From: an uncultured Micrococcaceae bacterium
GTDB lineage: Bacteria > Actinomycetota > Actinomycetes > Actinomycetales > Micrococcaceae
Assembly: GCA_937896705.1 (NCBI GenBank)
Contig: CALBOC010000303.1
Span: 1-7,447 of the forward strand
DNA length: 7,447 bases
Direction of reading: 5' to 3'
Each line of letters starts with the position of its first letter. The first letter of the stretch is position 1. Made by a program: the position numbers and the translations under genes. Positions 1 through 5,623 of this stretch are shown piece after piece. The notes under the pieces were generated by a model, which had not been told where the DNA came from, searched no databases, and worked only from the letters and a program-made list of their open reading frames with translations.

Positions 1-51
1 GAAGCCTTATGAATACCACATCGGACCCGGGTTCAATTCCCGGCATCTCCA
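1..51 (+). ncRNA. ssrA: tmRNA (ssrA), 3' end only
   Basis: This is the 3' tRNA-like end of transfer-messenger RNA, which rescues stalled ribosomes together with SmpB. The T-arm is clear: stem CCGGG (27-31), loop TTCAATT (32-38), stem CCCGG (39-43). It is followed by a 7-nt acceptor strand CATCTCC (44-50) and an A discriminator (51). The CGGAC just before the T-stem is characteristic of tmRNA. The T at 48 falls at position 70 of the acceptor, consistent with the G3-U70 pair that makes tmRNA an alanine acceptor. An ordinary tRNA is unlikely, because the bases where an anticodon stem should lie (5-9 and 17-21) do not pair. CCA is not encoded (the bases after the discriminator are CAA). The body, including the tag-peptide frame, lies outside the window. 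Confidence 0.85.
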
Positions 52-57
52 CAAGCC

Positions 58-91
58 AAAGCCCGCAATCCTTTGAGGTTGCGGGCTTTTT
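58..91 (+). terminator. intrinsic terminator of ssrA
   Basis: A perfect 11-bp stem (58-68 with 79-89, GC-rich core GCCCGC/GCGGGC) closes a 10-nt loop and runs into a T-tract (87-91) on the + strand. It lies 6 nt after the tmRNA end. The A-run at 58-60 gives only a short T-run on the minus strand, so it may also stop the convergent crcB transcript, but less efficiently. Confidence 0.9.
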
Positions 92-122
92 CTATGTCCT
101 GACAAGTGTGAACACAAGAGCG

Positions 123-467
123 CTAACCCCACAATACGGCCGAGCCCCACAAACCGAAGCCGCACACGATACTTGAGAGTCCGACGTGCAGCAACCAGGT
201 TCGAGCTGTACTGCCCGTGCGCTGGATTTGCTGGTCAGCAGCTGCGAGGGCAACTGTCGCATAGGTGGTCAATGAGCCAGCAAAACCACCGAGCACAAGT
301 TGAGTCAATGCCGGGGCAACATCCGCAAAATGGATAAAACCGAAAGCAGCACCGGCAAGGAACGAGCCGATGATGTTTACTACTAGGATCCCACGGCGAG
401 GCAGGTAGGCATCGGCGATATAGCGCAGGACCGCTCCTAAACCGGCGGCGAGACAAAACCACATCAT
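123..467 (-). CDS. crcB: fluoride channel subunit CrcB/Fluc (second of a pair)
   Basis: A small four-helix membrane protein of 114 residues, in the usual range for CrcB/Fluc channels, which let fluoride leave the cytoplasm as dimers. Family marks are GAVLRY (Arg15) in helix 1, VVNIIGS (Asn31) in helix 2 and GGFAGSLTTYAT (60-71) in helix 3. Helices lie at about 3-22, 26-45, 55-76 and 91-113. The ATG at 467 is chosen because it overlaps the TGA of the upstream crcB gene as ATGA, giving translational coupling; a longer in-frame reading from 533 would add a hydrophilic N-terminus absent from the family. Charged residues sit in loop 1 (Arg24, Arg25) and loop 3 (Arg83, Arg90), while the N-terminus and loop 2 lack positive charge, which predicts N-out/C-out. 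The pore Phe pair of canonical Fluc (TTFSTF) is replaced by Tyr69 and Val72. The fluoride role is inferred from the family. Confidence 0.85.
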   Translation of the reverse strand: MMWFCLAAGLGAVLRYIADAYLPRRGILVVNIIGSFLAGAAFGFIHFADVAPALTQLVLGGFAGSLTTYATVALAAADQQIQRTGSTARTWLLHVGLSSIVCGFGLWGSAVLWG

Positions 468-922
468 GACCGGCCCGCCGCTAAGCGAAAGCCGAGGCGT
501 TTCGCTCCGATGGTGATCACCGTCGTGAACCACAGGAAGATGACAAGAACAAGAATCATAAGGATAAGGGCACCAACTGTTGAGCTAGGTGGGGCCGATC
601 GAAACATGCTCTGTCCCAGTGTGAAGCTGATAACCACAAGAGCCAGCGCCGACATCGTGGTGAAAGAGCCCAGCAATCCAGTGGTGACACCCTTCTGCAC
701 CGGTGCAGGCCACGGGCGATGCGCGGTATACCCCGAGACCAACCCCAGCAGCGCGGACCCCAGAACATTCACCAGCGCAATGGGAACCGGGTCGAGCTCG
801 GCCAGGGGTTGGGTGGGCAGGGTTGGCCAAGGCAAGAAGACCCTGGCTGCCGCGCCGAGCATGCCGCCCAGCGCGACAGCTACCAGGGTCATCGGGCGGA
901 GTTTAGGCTCTGGGGTGGCCAC
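464..922 (-). CDS. crcB: fluoride channel subunit CrcB/Fluc (first of a pair)
   Basis: A 152-residue CrcB/Fluc homologue. Family marks: GGMLGAAAR (Arg27) in helix 1, ALVNVLGSALLG (Asn52) in helix 2, and TGLLGSFTTMSAL (81-93) in helix 3. Four hydrophobic segments lie at about 11-31, 46-66, 79-102 and 114-139. Positive charge is at the N-terminus (Lys7, Arg9), loop 2 (Arg69, Lys77) and the C-terminus (Lys141, Arg142, Arg146, Arg151), and loop 1 is acidic, so the predicted topology is N-in/C-in, opposite to its partner. The GTG at 922 overlaps the hisN end by 20 nt. An ATG at 892, just past the hisN stop, would give 142 residues and cannot be excluded, since neither start has a good Shine-Dalgarno sequence. 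The canonical pore Phe positions are Met90 and Leu93. It probably works only together with the neighbouring subunit. Confidence 0.83.
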   Translation of the reverse strand: MATPEPKLRPMTLVAVALGGMLGAAARVFLPWPTLPTQPLAELDPVPIALVNVLGSALLGLVSGYTAHRPWPAPVQKGVTTGLLGSFTTMSALALVVISFTLGQSMFRSAPPSSTVGALILMILVLVIFLWFTTVITIGAKRLGFRLAAGRS

Positions 923-1727
923 GCAGCGCTGGGTTCAGACGTTCGAGCACTTCCGGGTGCAGGTGAGCGTTCGTGGCTAAGCCGTGGCCTCCCCACGGTC
1001 CCGGTTCGCCGTCCAACGAGGTGAACGTCCCGCCGGCTTCGGTGACGATTGGGACAAGAGCGGCCATATCGTAGAGCTCGAGTTCAGGCTCACACGCTAT
1101 GTCGACGGCACCTTCGGCCACCAGCATGTAGGACCAGAAATCGCCATAGGCCCGCACGCGCCACACATCTGAGGTGAGCTGTAAGAACTCACTGATGTTC
1201 CCGCGGTCGCGCCAGCCTTCGAGCGAGGAAAACGACAGCGACGCATCCGAAATCTCCCTGATGTCAGACGCGTGAATGCGGACCGCGTTCGACAGGGATT
1301 TACCCGTGTAGGCGCCACCGTCCTCATAGGCCCACCACCGGCGGGACAACGCGGGGGCGGACACGACGCCGACCACCGGACGATCCCCATCGACCAGAGA
1401 AATCAGCGTGGCCCACACGGGCACCCCCCGGACAAAGTTTTTGGTCCCATCAATCGGGTCGATAATCCAGCGGCGCTTGCCCCACCCGGTGGTGCCGTAT
1501 TCCTCACCGGTGACGGCATCGCGCGGGCGGGCCCGTTTCAGTTGCTGACGGATCAGTTCTTCCGCGGCACGGTCGGCATCAGATACCGGTGTCATATCCG
1601 GTTTCGTGTCGACTTTGAGGTCGACGGATTGGAAACGCGACATGGTCAATGCATCGACGGAGTCGGCGATGACAAGCGCGAGGTTGAGGTCCTCGCGGTA
1701 GCCCTGGCGGGATGGGGTCAGCTGCAT
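903..1727 (-). CDS. hisN: histidinol-phosphatase, inositol-monophosphatase family
   Basis: A 274-residue Mg2+-dependent phosphatase of the inositol monophosphatase fold, most like actinobacterial HisN, which removes phosphate from L-histidinol phosphate late in histidine synthesis. Metal-site motifs are visible: TGEE (73-76), WIIDPIDGTKNFVRG (87-101, with Asp90, Asp93, Gly94, Thr95) and the C-terminal LYDMAALVPIVTEAGG (218-233, Asp220). YGDFWSYMLVAEGAVDI (194-210) is the type of sequence seen in HisN rather than in inositol phosphatases. The ATG at 1727 has only a weak GAAAG-like ribosome site. It lies 24 nt after rsgA and overlaps the next crcB by 20 nt, so it is inside the operon. No other histidine gene is visible, so substrate assignment rests on family resemblance; a general inositol-phosphatase-like activity is the alternative. 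Confidence 0.88.
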   Translation of the reverse strand: MQLTPSRQGYREDLNLALVIADSVDALTMSRFQSVDLKVDTKPDMTPVSDADRAAEELIRQQLKRARPRDAVTGEEYGTTGWGKRRWIIDPIDGTKNFVRGVPVWATLISLVDGDRPVVGVVSAPALSRRWWAYEDGGAYTGKSLSNAVRIHASDIREISDASLSFSSLEGWRDRGNISEFLQLTSDVWRVRAYGDFWSYMLVAEGAVDIACEPELELYDMAALVPIVTEAGGTFTSLDGEPGPWGGHGLATNAHLHPEVLERLNPALRGHPRA

Positions 1728-1751
1728 GGTGGGGTGTCTTTCGGGTTGGGG

Positions 1752-2846
1752 TTATTCAAAGTCGTCAGTTTCTAACCGGTTGGTTAACAGTCTGCGTAAT
1801 GAGGCTAGCCGTTGCGGTCCGGCCTCTCCGGCGTGGCCTGCTGCCACCCAGGCATCAAGTGCACAACCGGGGGAGTCTGCGGTGTGGGTGCAGCCGCGTG
1901 GACACTCCGTGATGGCTTCTGCAAATTCTTCGAAAGCGGCCACCACGGTGTCGGGATCGACCAGACCCATCCCAAATGAGCGTATCCCAGGCGTATCGAT
2001 CAGCAGGGAGGTGCCGGCCTGGTTGAGCGGGATCCCTAACGCCGACGACGAGGTGTGGCGGCCGCGGCCGGTGACGATATTGACGTGTCCCACCGCCCGG
2101 TCGGCGCCGGTCAGGGCGTTCAAGAGGGTAGATTTGCCAACGCCCGATGGTCCGATTAGTGCCGAAATGTGTCCGGCCAGTCGTTCTTGGAGAGCATCCA
2201 GATCTGCCGGACGCAGGATGGGGGAGACCTCATCGCTGTCCGGGTTGAGGGGTCCGATGGTCAAGATTTCCAGATCGAGGTGATTGTAGTGTTCGATCAG
2301 TTCCGTGGGATCAGCCAAGTCAGTCTTGGTGATGCACAGTACCGGTGTGATCCCGGCATCAAAGGCGGCAACCATGGCACGATCGATGAATCCGGTGCGA
2401 GGTTCTGGATTGGCGGCCGCGACCACAATGACCAGCGTGTCGGCGTTGGCGACCACGACCCGCTCGTAGGCATCGGTGTCGTCGGCCGAACGACGCAGCA
2501 CTGTTTCCCGGGGCTGCAGTCGCACGATCCGCGCGAGAGTGCCTTCTTCTCCTGAGGTATCACCCACGAGATCAACGAGATCACCGGGGACAATCGAGGT
2601 GTTGCGCATTTCACGCGCCCGCATCGCGGTAATATAGCGGGCTTTGGTGCCGGGGGTCTTTTTGGTTTTGCGTTGGGCCGCTAGATAGATGGTGTAACGT
2701 CCCCGGTCGACCGTGGTGACGCGTCCAGTGATGGCGTCTTCGTGGGCGGGCCGGTCTTTGGTCCGCGGCCGGGTGCCGTGTTTCGAGGGGCGTTTCGGGA
2801 CCGAAGACTCATCGTAGCGGGAGTAATCGATACGAAAACGACTCAT
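1752..2846 (-). CDS. rsgA: ribosome small-subunit-dependent GTPase A
   Basis: A 364-residue circularly permuted GTPase that acts in late maturation of the 30S ribosomal subunit. The G motifs appear in permuted order: G4 TKTD (173-176), G1 GPSGVGKST (232-240), G2-like GRGRHTS (260-266), G3 DTPG (284-287). An OB-fold region (about 38-115) precedes the GTPase domain, and NPEPRTGFIDR (146-156) is a typical family stretch. A C-terminal zinc knuckle holds Cys315, Cys319, His321 and Cys328. Its spacing is C-x3-C-x-H-x6-C, while E. coli RsgA has C-x4-C-x-H-x5-C; the ligand set is complete. The first 35 residues are basic and low in complexity, probably an rRNA-contacting tail. The ATG overlaps the aroA stop as ATGA. 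The aroA-rsgA-hisN order recurs in related actinobacteria. Confidence 0.95.
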   Translation of the reverse strand: MSRFRIDYSRYDESSVPKRPSKHGTRPRTKDRPAHEDAITGRVTTVDRGRYTIYLAAQRKTKKTPGTKARYITAMRAREMRNTSIVPGDLVDLVGDTSGEEGTLARIVRLQPRETVLRRSADDTDAYERVVVANADTLVIVVAAANPEPRTGFIDRAMVAAFDAGITPVLCITKTDLADPTELIEHYNHLDLEILTIGPLNPDSDEVSPILRPADLDALQERLAGHISALIGPSGVGKSTLLNALTGADRAVGHVNIVTGRGRHTSSSALGIPLNQAGTSLLIDTPGIRSFGMGLVDPDTVVAAFEEFAEAITECPRGCTHTADSPGCALDAWVAAGHAGEAGPQRLASLRRLLTNRLETDDFE

Positions 2847-4213
2847 GCGCGAATTTGTCCTTTACCGGCGGCGAGTTGCGCCCATGCAATGGGGAAGTCC
2901 GGCATGGTTTTGGCGGTCGTGGCGATATCCGTGACGACGGTGCCCTCCACTGCCAAACCGATCAGTGCTCCGAAGGTGGCCATGCGGTGATCAGCGTAAG
3001 ACTCAAGGGTAGCCGCGTGTAGCTGGTAACCACCCGAAAAGTTGAGGTAGTCGGGGCCCTCGTCGATGGTGACGCCAAGTTTTTGTGCTTCGGTCCGCAG
3101 GGCGGTAAGTCGATCGGTTTCGTGGCCCCGTAGGTGCCCGATCTTGGTGAGACGCGTTTCCCCGTTGGCCAGCAGAGCCAGGGCCGCAGTGGTCGGGGTC
3201 AGTTCAGCCAAGTTTTCTAACTCCCCTGCACCGGTAATCACTGGACGCCCCTCAACTGTGCGGGTGCCCGTGACCTTGAGGTTGCCGTAGTTTGTTCCGG
3301 GTACCGGCTCGAAGGTGACGGTTGCGCCGAAGGCAGTCAGAATCTGGCGCCAGCGGTCGCCAATTTGGGTGGTCTCTACCGGCCAGTATGGCACGGTGAC
3401 GGTACCACCGGTGATGACTGCGGCTGCCAAGTATGGACCGGCGTTGGATAAATCGGGTTCGACCGCGGTGTCCACCGTGGTTATGGGACCTGGCTCAACC
3501 ACCCAGCGATTTGGTTCGGGCGCGTGCACGACGACCCCGGCGGCCTCTAACACCTTGACCGTCATGGCGATGTGTTCGGGGCTGGGTGTATGGTCGCCGG
3601 TGTGTCGGATATCCAAGCCGTCGGTAAAGGTCGCACCGACCAATAACAGAGCAGAAACAAACTGGGAAGAACCGCCCGAATCGATGGCCACGGCACCGCC
3701 GGCGGGGGCGCCTCGGCCGTGGACAGTCAGGGGCAGCCGGTCGATGGGGTCTTGGTTCGGGGCGGTAATGTGGACGCCGGCTTGGAGCAGACCGTCAATA
3801 ACCGGGCCCATCGGCCGGGCATAGGATTGCTCGTCACCGTCAATGAGTACGGTGGCGTTCGTGGTGGCCGCTACGCCAGGAATAAAACGCATGACGGTCC
3901 CGGCTAAGCCGGCGTCAATGCTGATCTGTCCGGTCGTGGCACCCAATCGGATGGGCGTGACGTCCAGGACGGTGGGGTCGCCCTCGACGGGTGTGAACTG
4001 GGCCCCAAGTGCGCGCAGTGCTTCGATCATCAGGTCGGTGTCACGCGAGACTAACACGCCGGTGAGTCGGCTGGACCGCTGCGAGAGGGCAGCCAGAATG
4101 AGGTGTCGGTTGGTTAATGACTTGGAACCGGGTAATGCCACGGTGGCATTGACAGGCTGCGTGGTGAAGGGAGCTGGCCAAGCTTCACCGGGGGCGGGCG
4201 TCATTGGGACCAA
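2843..4213 (-). CDS. aroA: 3-phosphoshikimate 1-carboxyvinyltransferase (EPSP synthase)
   Basis: Joins shikimate-3-phosphate and phosphoenolpyruvate to make EPSP in the chorismate pathway. At 456 residues it is full length for the family. Visible motifs: PGSKSLTNRHLILAAL (28-43), AGLAGTVMRF (101-110), GDEQSYARPM (126-135), SSQFVSALLL (182-191), EPDLSNAGP (252-260), GHLRGHETDRL (359-369), YADHRMATFG (406-415) and KTMPDFPIAW (435-444). The position matching the E. coli Pro101 is Phe110; this belongs to the actinobacterial GLAGT(V)xRF type and is not evidence of glyphosate resistance. The TTG at 4213 is preferred because an AAAGAGG ribosome site ends 5 nt before it. An ATG at 4204 gives 453 residues but lies 14 nt from that site. 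It heads the leftward operon and is divergent from sigR. Confidence 0.95.
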   Translation of the reverse strand: MVPMTPAPGEAWPAPFTTQPVNATVALPGSKSLTNRHLILAALSQRSSRLTGVLVSRDTDLMIEALRALGAQFTPVEGDPTVLDVTPIRLGATTGQISIDAGLAGTVMRFIPGVAATTNATVLIDGDEQSYARPMGPVIDGLLQAGVHITAPNQDPIDRLPLTVHGRGAPAGGAVAIDSGGSSQFVSALLLVGATFTDGLDIRHTGDHTPSPEHIAMTVKVLEAAGVVVHAPEPNRWVVEPGPITTVDTAVEPDLSNAGPYLAAAVITGGTVTVPYWPVETTQIGDRWRQILTAFGATVTFEPVPGTNYGNLKVTGTRTVEGRPVITGAGELENLAELTPTTAALALLANGETRLTKIGHLRGHETDRLTALRTEAQKLGVTIDEGPDYLNFSGGYQLHAATLESYADHRMATFGALIGLAVEGTVVTDIATTAKTMPDFPIAWAQLAAGKGQIRA

Positions 4214-4218
4214 CAGGA

Positions 4219-4225
4219 CCTCTTT
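4219..4225 (-). promoter_or_regulatory. ribosome binding site deciding the aroA start
   Basis: AAAGAGG on the minus strand lies 5 nt before a TTG codon (4213) and 14 nt before the first in-frame ATG (4204). The spacing favours the TTG start. Confidence 0.6.
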
Positions 4226-4277
4226 CGTATGATTCGCTGAGATTCTTAACTCCTTCCAAGATACCCTGTTCTCGCTG

Positions 4278-4299
4278 TCAGCGTGGCAGTTCAGCGTGG
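4278..4299. repeat. 9-bp direct repeat in the aroA/sigR divergent region
   Basis: TCAGCGTGG occurs at 4278-4286 and again at 4291-4299, separated by CAGT, a 13-nt period. It sits directly upstream of the candidate sigR -35 element and about 65-86 nt upstream of the aroA start. This could be a regulator site for either gene or chance. No other function can be read from the sequence. The rest of the divergent gap (4214-4277) shows no convincing promoter for aroA. Confidence 0.4.
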
Positions 4300-4304
4300 T
4301 GGAG

Positions 4305-4334
4305 GGGAATAATTACTGCTGTTTGCTCGCTGTA
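4305..4334 (+). promoter_or_regulatory. candidate SigR-type autoregulatory promoter of sigR
   Basis: GGGAAT (4305-4310) matches the -35 element (GGGAAT/C) recognised by SigR/SigH-family sigma factors. After 17 nt comes CGCTGT (4328-4333), one mismatch from the usual CGTT -10 core. SigR and SigH are known to drive their own genes, so this fits the family. A transcript from here would start at about 4338-4342, giving a leader of roughly 45 nt before the GTG at 4386. The -10 mismatch keeps confidence moderate. Confidence 0.45.
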
Positions 4335-4367
4335 GTTGCTAGACGAACACATGCGGTCGAAAAATCT

Positions 4368-4374
4368 AGGAGGT
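4368..4374 (+). promoter_or_regulatory. strong ribosome binding site of sigR
   Basis: AGGAGGT is nearly perfectly complementary to the 16S 3' end. The first in-frame start after it is the GTG at 4386 (11 nt away); an ATG follows at 4395 (20 nt). It rules against the longer reading from the GTG at 4296, which would begin upstream of the candidate transcription start. Confidence 0.7.
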
Positions 4375-4385
4375 GTTGCAGCATC

Positions 4386-5132
4386 GTGCTCACTATGACG
4401 GCGCCGACAGAAACATCGCATTCGGGTGTTTTGGGACTAGACTGGGCGGGGATGACTCATTTGCCTTCTGATATCCCAGCAGCCGATGACGGCTCTCGTG
4501 TTGATCCGAAAGCTGAGACAGAATCACAGCGTCGCGCCCGTTTCGAACGGGACGCCATGCAGTATCTGGATCAGCTGTATTCCGGTGCGCTTCGGATGAC
4601 GCGCAATCCGGAAGATGCCGAGGATTTGGTGCAAGAGGCCTACGCTCGGGCGTACTCTTCGTTCCATCAGTACAAGCCCGGGACCAATTTACGAGCCTGG
4701 CTGTTCCGGATTTTGACCAACACGTACATCAATATCTATCGGAAACGTCAACGGCGTCCGCAAGAAGCCGACGGTGATGGGTTAGAGGACTGGCAGATGG
4801 CCCGGGCCGCTGACCATACCGCCACCGGGTTGCGTTCCGCTGAGACAGAAGCCCTAGATTATCTGCCAGACAGTGATGTTAAAGAAGCATTGGCTGAGAT
4901 CTCCGAAGATTTTCGTATTCCGGTGTACTTGGCGGATGTCGAGGGGTTTGCGTATAAAGAGATCGCTGACATCCTGGATGTTCCCATTGGCACGGTGATG
5001 TCTCGACTCCATCGTGGGCGTCGTAGTTTGCGCGAGTTGCTAACCGACTATGCTGCCGATCGCGGCATTCAAGGCGCAATCGAATTGCAAAAAGAACAAC
5101 AATCAGACGCATCGGAGGAGGCCCAAAAATGA
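4386..5132 (+). CDS. sigR: ECF RNA polymerase sigma factor SigR/SigH, thiol-stress type
   Basis: A group-4 (ECF) sigma factor of 248 residues from this start. It directs RNA polymerase to thioredoxin and other thiol-homeostasis genes when RsrA is oxidised. Region 2 is [20 protein letters not shown] followed by [21 protein letters not shown] (53-93), with [21 protein letters not shown] (103-123). The region 4 helix-turn-helix is at about 160-219 ([33 protein letters not shown]). About 52 residues precede region 2, more than the roughly 24 in Streptomyces coelicolor SigR. An internal ATG at 4452 would give 226 residues, near the Streptomyces length, but has no properly spaced ribosome site. A hydrophilic tail of about 29 residues follows region 4. 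The TGA overlaps the rsrA ATG, so the sigma factor and its inhibitor are translationally coupled. Confidence 0.93.
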   Translation: MLTMTAPTETSHSGVLGLDWAGMTHLPSDIPAADDGSRVDPKAETESQRRARFERDAMQYLDQLYSGALRMTRNPEDAEDLVQEAYARAYSSFHQYKPGTNLRAWLFRILTNTYINIYRKRQRRPQEADGDGLEDWQMARAADHTATGLRSAETEALDYLPDSDVKEALAEISEDFRIPVYLADVEGFAYKEIADILDVPIGTVMSRLHRGRRSLRELLTDYAADRGIQGAIELQKEQQSDASEEAQK

Positions 5133-5422
5133 CCTATGAGACCCAGCACGTTCGGACCGAGTCCGAAGACTACGAGACAACCGGTGGGTGTTCCGAGACT
5201 CGCATGGACAGCATCTATCGGTACCTTGATGGTGCCTTAGAGACCGCTGATCTTGAAGAAGTCAAAGCACACATTCAGAATTGCCCGGAATGTCAGTCTG
5301 AACATGATTTAGAACTGATCATCCGTGATGTGGTCAAACGGTCATGCGAGGAAAAAGCTCCGCAGAGTTTGAAAACCAAGATTATGCAGCGTATTGAGCA
5401 GTTGAAGACCAACGGCGGCTAA
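5129..5422 (+). CDS. rsrA: zinc-binding redox-sensing anti-sigma factor RsrA
   Basis: A 97-residue ZAS-family anti-sigma factor that holds SigR inactive while reduced and releases it when its thiols form a disulfide and zinc is lost. The ZAS motif H-x3-C-x2-C is His48-Cys52-Cys55. The upstream redox cysteine is Cys21 (in [17 protein letters not shown]). Cys73 (KRSCEE) matches the second Cys of the KRCC segment of S. coelicolor RsrA. Only four cysteines are present, fewer than the seven in S. coelicolor, but every functional ligand is kept. The first 20 residues are an acidic, poorly conserved lead. A GGAGGAGG ribosome site (5114-5121) precedes the ATG, which overlaps the sigR stop as ATGA. 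The gene ends 17 nt before a bidirectional terminator. Confidence 0.93.
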   Translation: MTYETQHVRTESEDYETTGGCSETRMDSIYRYLDGALETADLEEVKAHIQNCPECQSEHDLELIIRDVVKRSCEEKAPQSLKTKIMQRIEQLKTNGG

Positions 5423-5439
5423 CCGCGTGTACATATACA

Positions 5440-5471
5440 AAAAGTCTGAACTATAGAAAGTTCAGACTTTT
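5440..5471. terminator. bidirectional terminator between rsrA and the bL37 gene
   Basis: A perfect 12-bp inverted repeat, AAAAGTCTGAAC (5440-5451) and GTTCAGACTTTT (5460-5471), closes an 8-nt loop. T-runs follow on both strands: TTTT on the + strand, TTTTT on the minus strand. It lies 17 nt after rsrA and 15 nt after the end of the convergent bL37 gene, so it serves both. Confidence 0.88.
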
Positions 5472-5486
5472 CGTATTTAAGACCGG

Positions 5487-5561
5487 CTAAGCGTTTGGAC
5501 GCTTGCCGGAGTTAGCACGGTTCTTACGACGATCCTTGCGTTTACGACCACGTTTACTCAT
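5487..5561 (-). CDS. small ribosomal protein bL37 (24 residues)
   Basis: A 24-codon reading frame from ATG at 5561 to TAG at 5487. The product starts MSKRGRKRKDRRKNR and ends ANSGKRPNA; 12 of 24 residues are Lys or Arg. This matches the tiny bL37-type (AURKAIP1/COX24-like) protein annotated in many actinobacteria, a large-subunit ribosomal protein. A textbook AAAGGAG ribosome site (5569-5575) lies 7 nt before the ATG, which strongly supports translation. A possible promoter (TACACT at 5595-5600) lies between it and the upstream gene, and the shared terminator follows it. Its size makes it easy for gene finders to miss. It binds rRNA by inference from its composition and family. Confidence 0.87.
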   Translation of the reverse strand: MSKRGRKRKDRRKNRANSGKRPNA

Positions 5562-5594
5562 CGTGATACTCCTTTCGTTCAATGGCTCCAGAAC

Positions 5595-5623
5595 AGTGTA
5601 CCACCCGCTGTTAGCGATGAATA
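5595..5623 (-). promoter_or_regulatory. possible promoter of the bL37 gene
   Basis: On the minus strand, TACACT (5595-5600) resembles a -10 box, with a poor -35-like TATTCA (5618-5623) 17 nt upstream. It lies at the end of the SGNH-like gene, about 35 nt before the bL37 start. The weak -35 means this is only suggestive; cotranscription from the upstream gene across a 49-nt gap is the alternative. Confidence 0.3.

Noticed and set aside
1..51. Possible tRNA-Ala 3' end
   Set aside because: The T-arm and acceptor would fit, but the bases where an anticodon stem should lie do not pair, and CGGAC before the T-stem is typical of tmRNA.
93..122. Fluoride riboswitch near the crcB genes
   Set aside because: A crcB riboswitch would lie in the 5' leader, but both genes start inside or against the preceding gene, leaving no room; the 93-122 stretch is downstream of them.
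468..533. Longer start of the second crcB at 533
   Set aside because: It would add a charged, His-rich lead not found in CrcB proteins and overlap the upstream gene by 70 nt; the ATGA overlap at 464-467 is a better start.
510..3824. Several + strand open frames of 100-185 codons opposite crcB, hisN, rsgA and aroA
   Set aside because: They are antisense to well-supported genes, show no recognisable domain, and are rich in Arg, Pro and Gly as expected for shadow frames in GC-rich coding DNA.
3125..4213. EPSP synthase as a glyphosate-resistant variant, because the Pro101 equivalent is Phe110
   Set aside because: GLAGTVxRF is the normal actinobacterial form of this loop. Sensitivity cannot be judged from it.
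4214..4290. SigR-type or housekeeping promoter for aroA on the minus strand
   Set aside because: No GGAAT/GGAAC element with a suitably placed GTT was found, and -10/-35-like hexamers were too weak to call.
4296..4385. Longer sigR reading from GTG 4296 (278 residues)
   Set aside because: It has no ribosome site, starts upstream of the candidate promoter, and the AGGAGGT site at 4368-4374 lies inside it. The added residues show no family resemblance.
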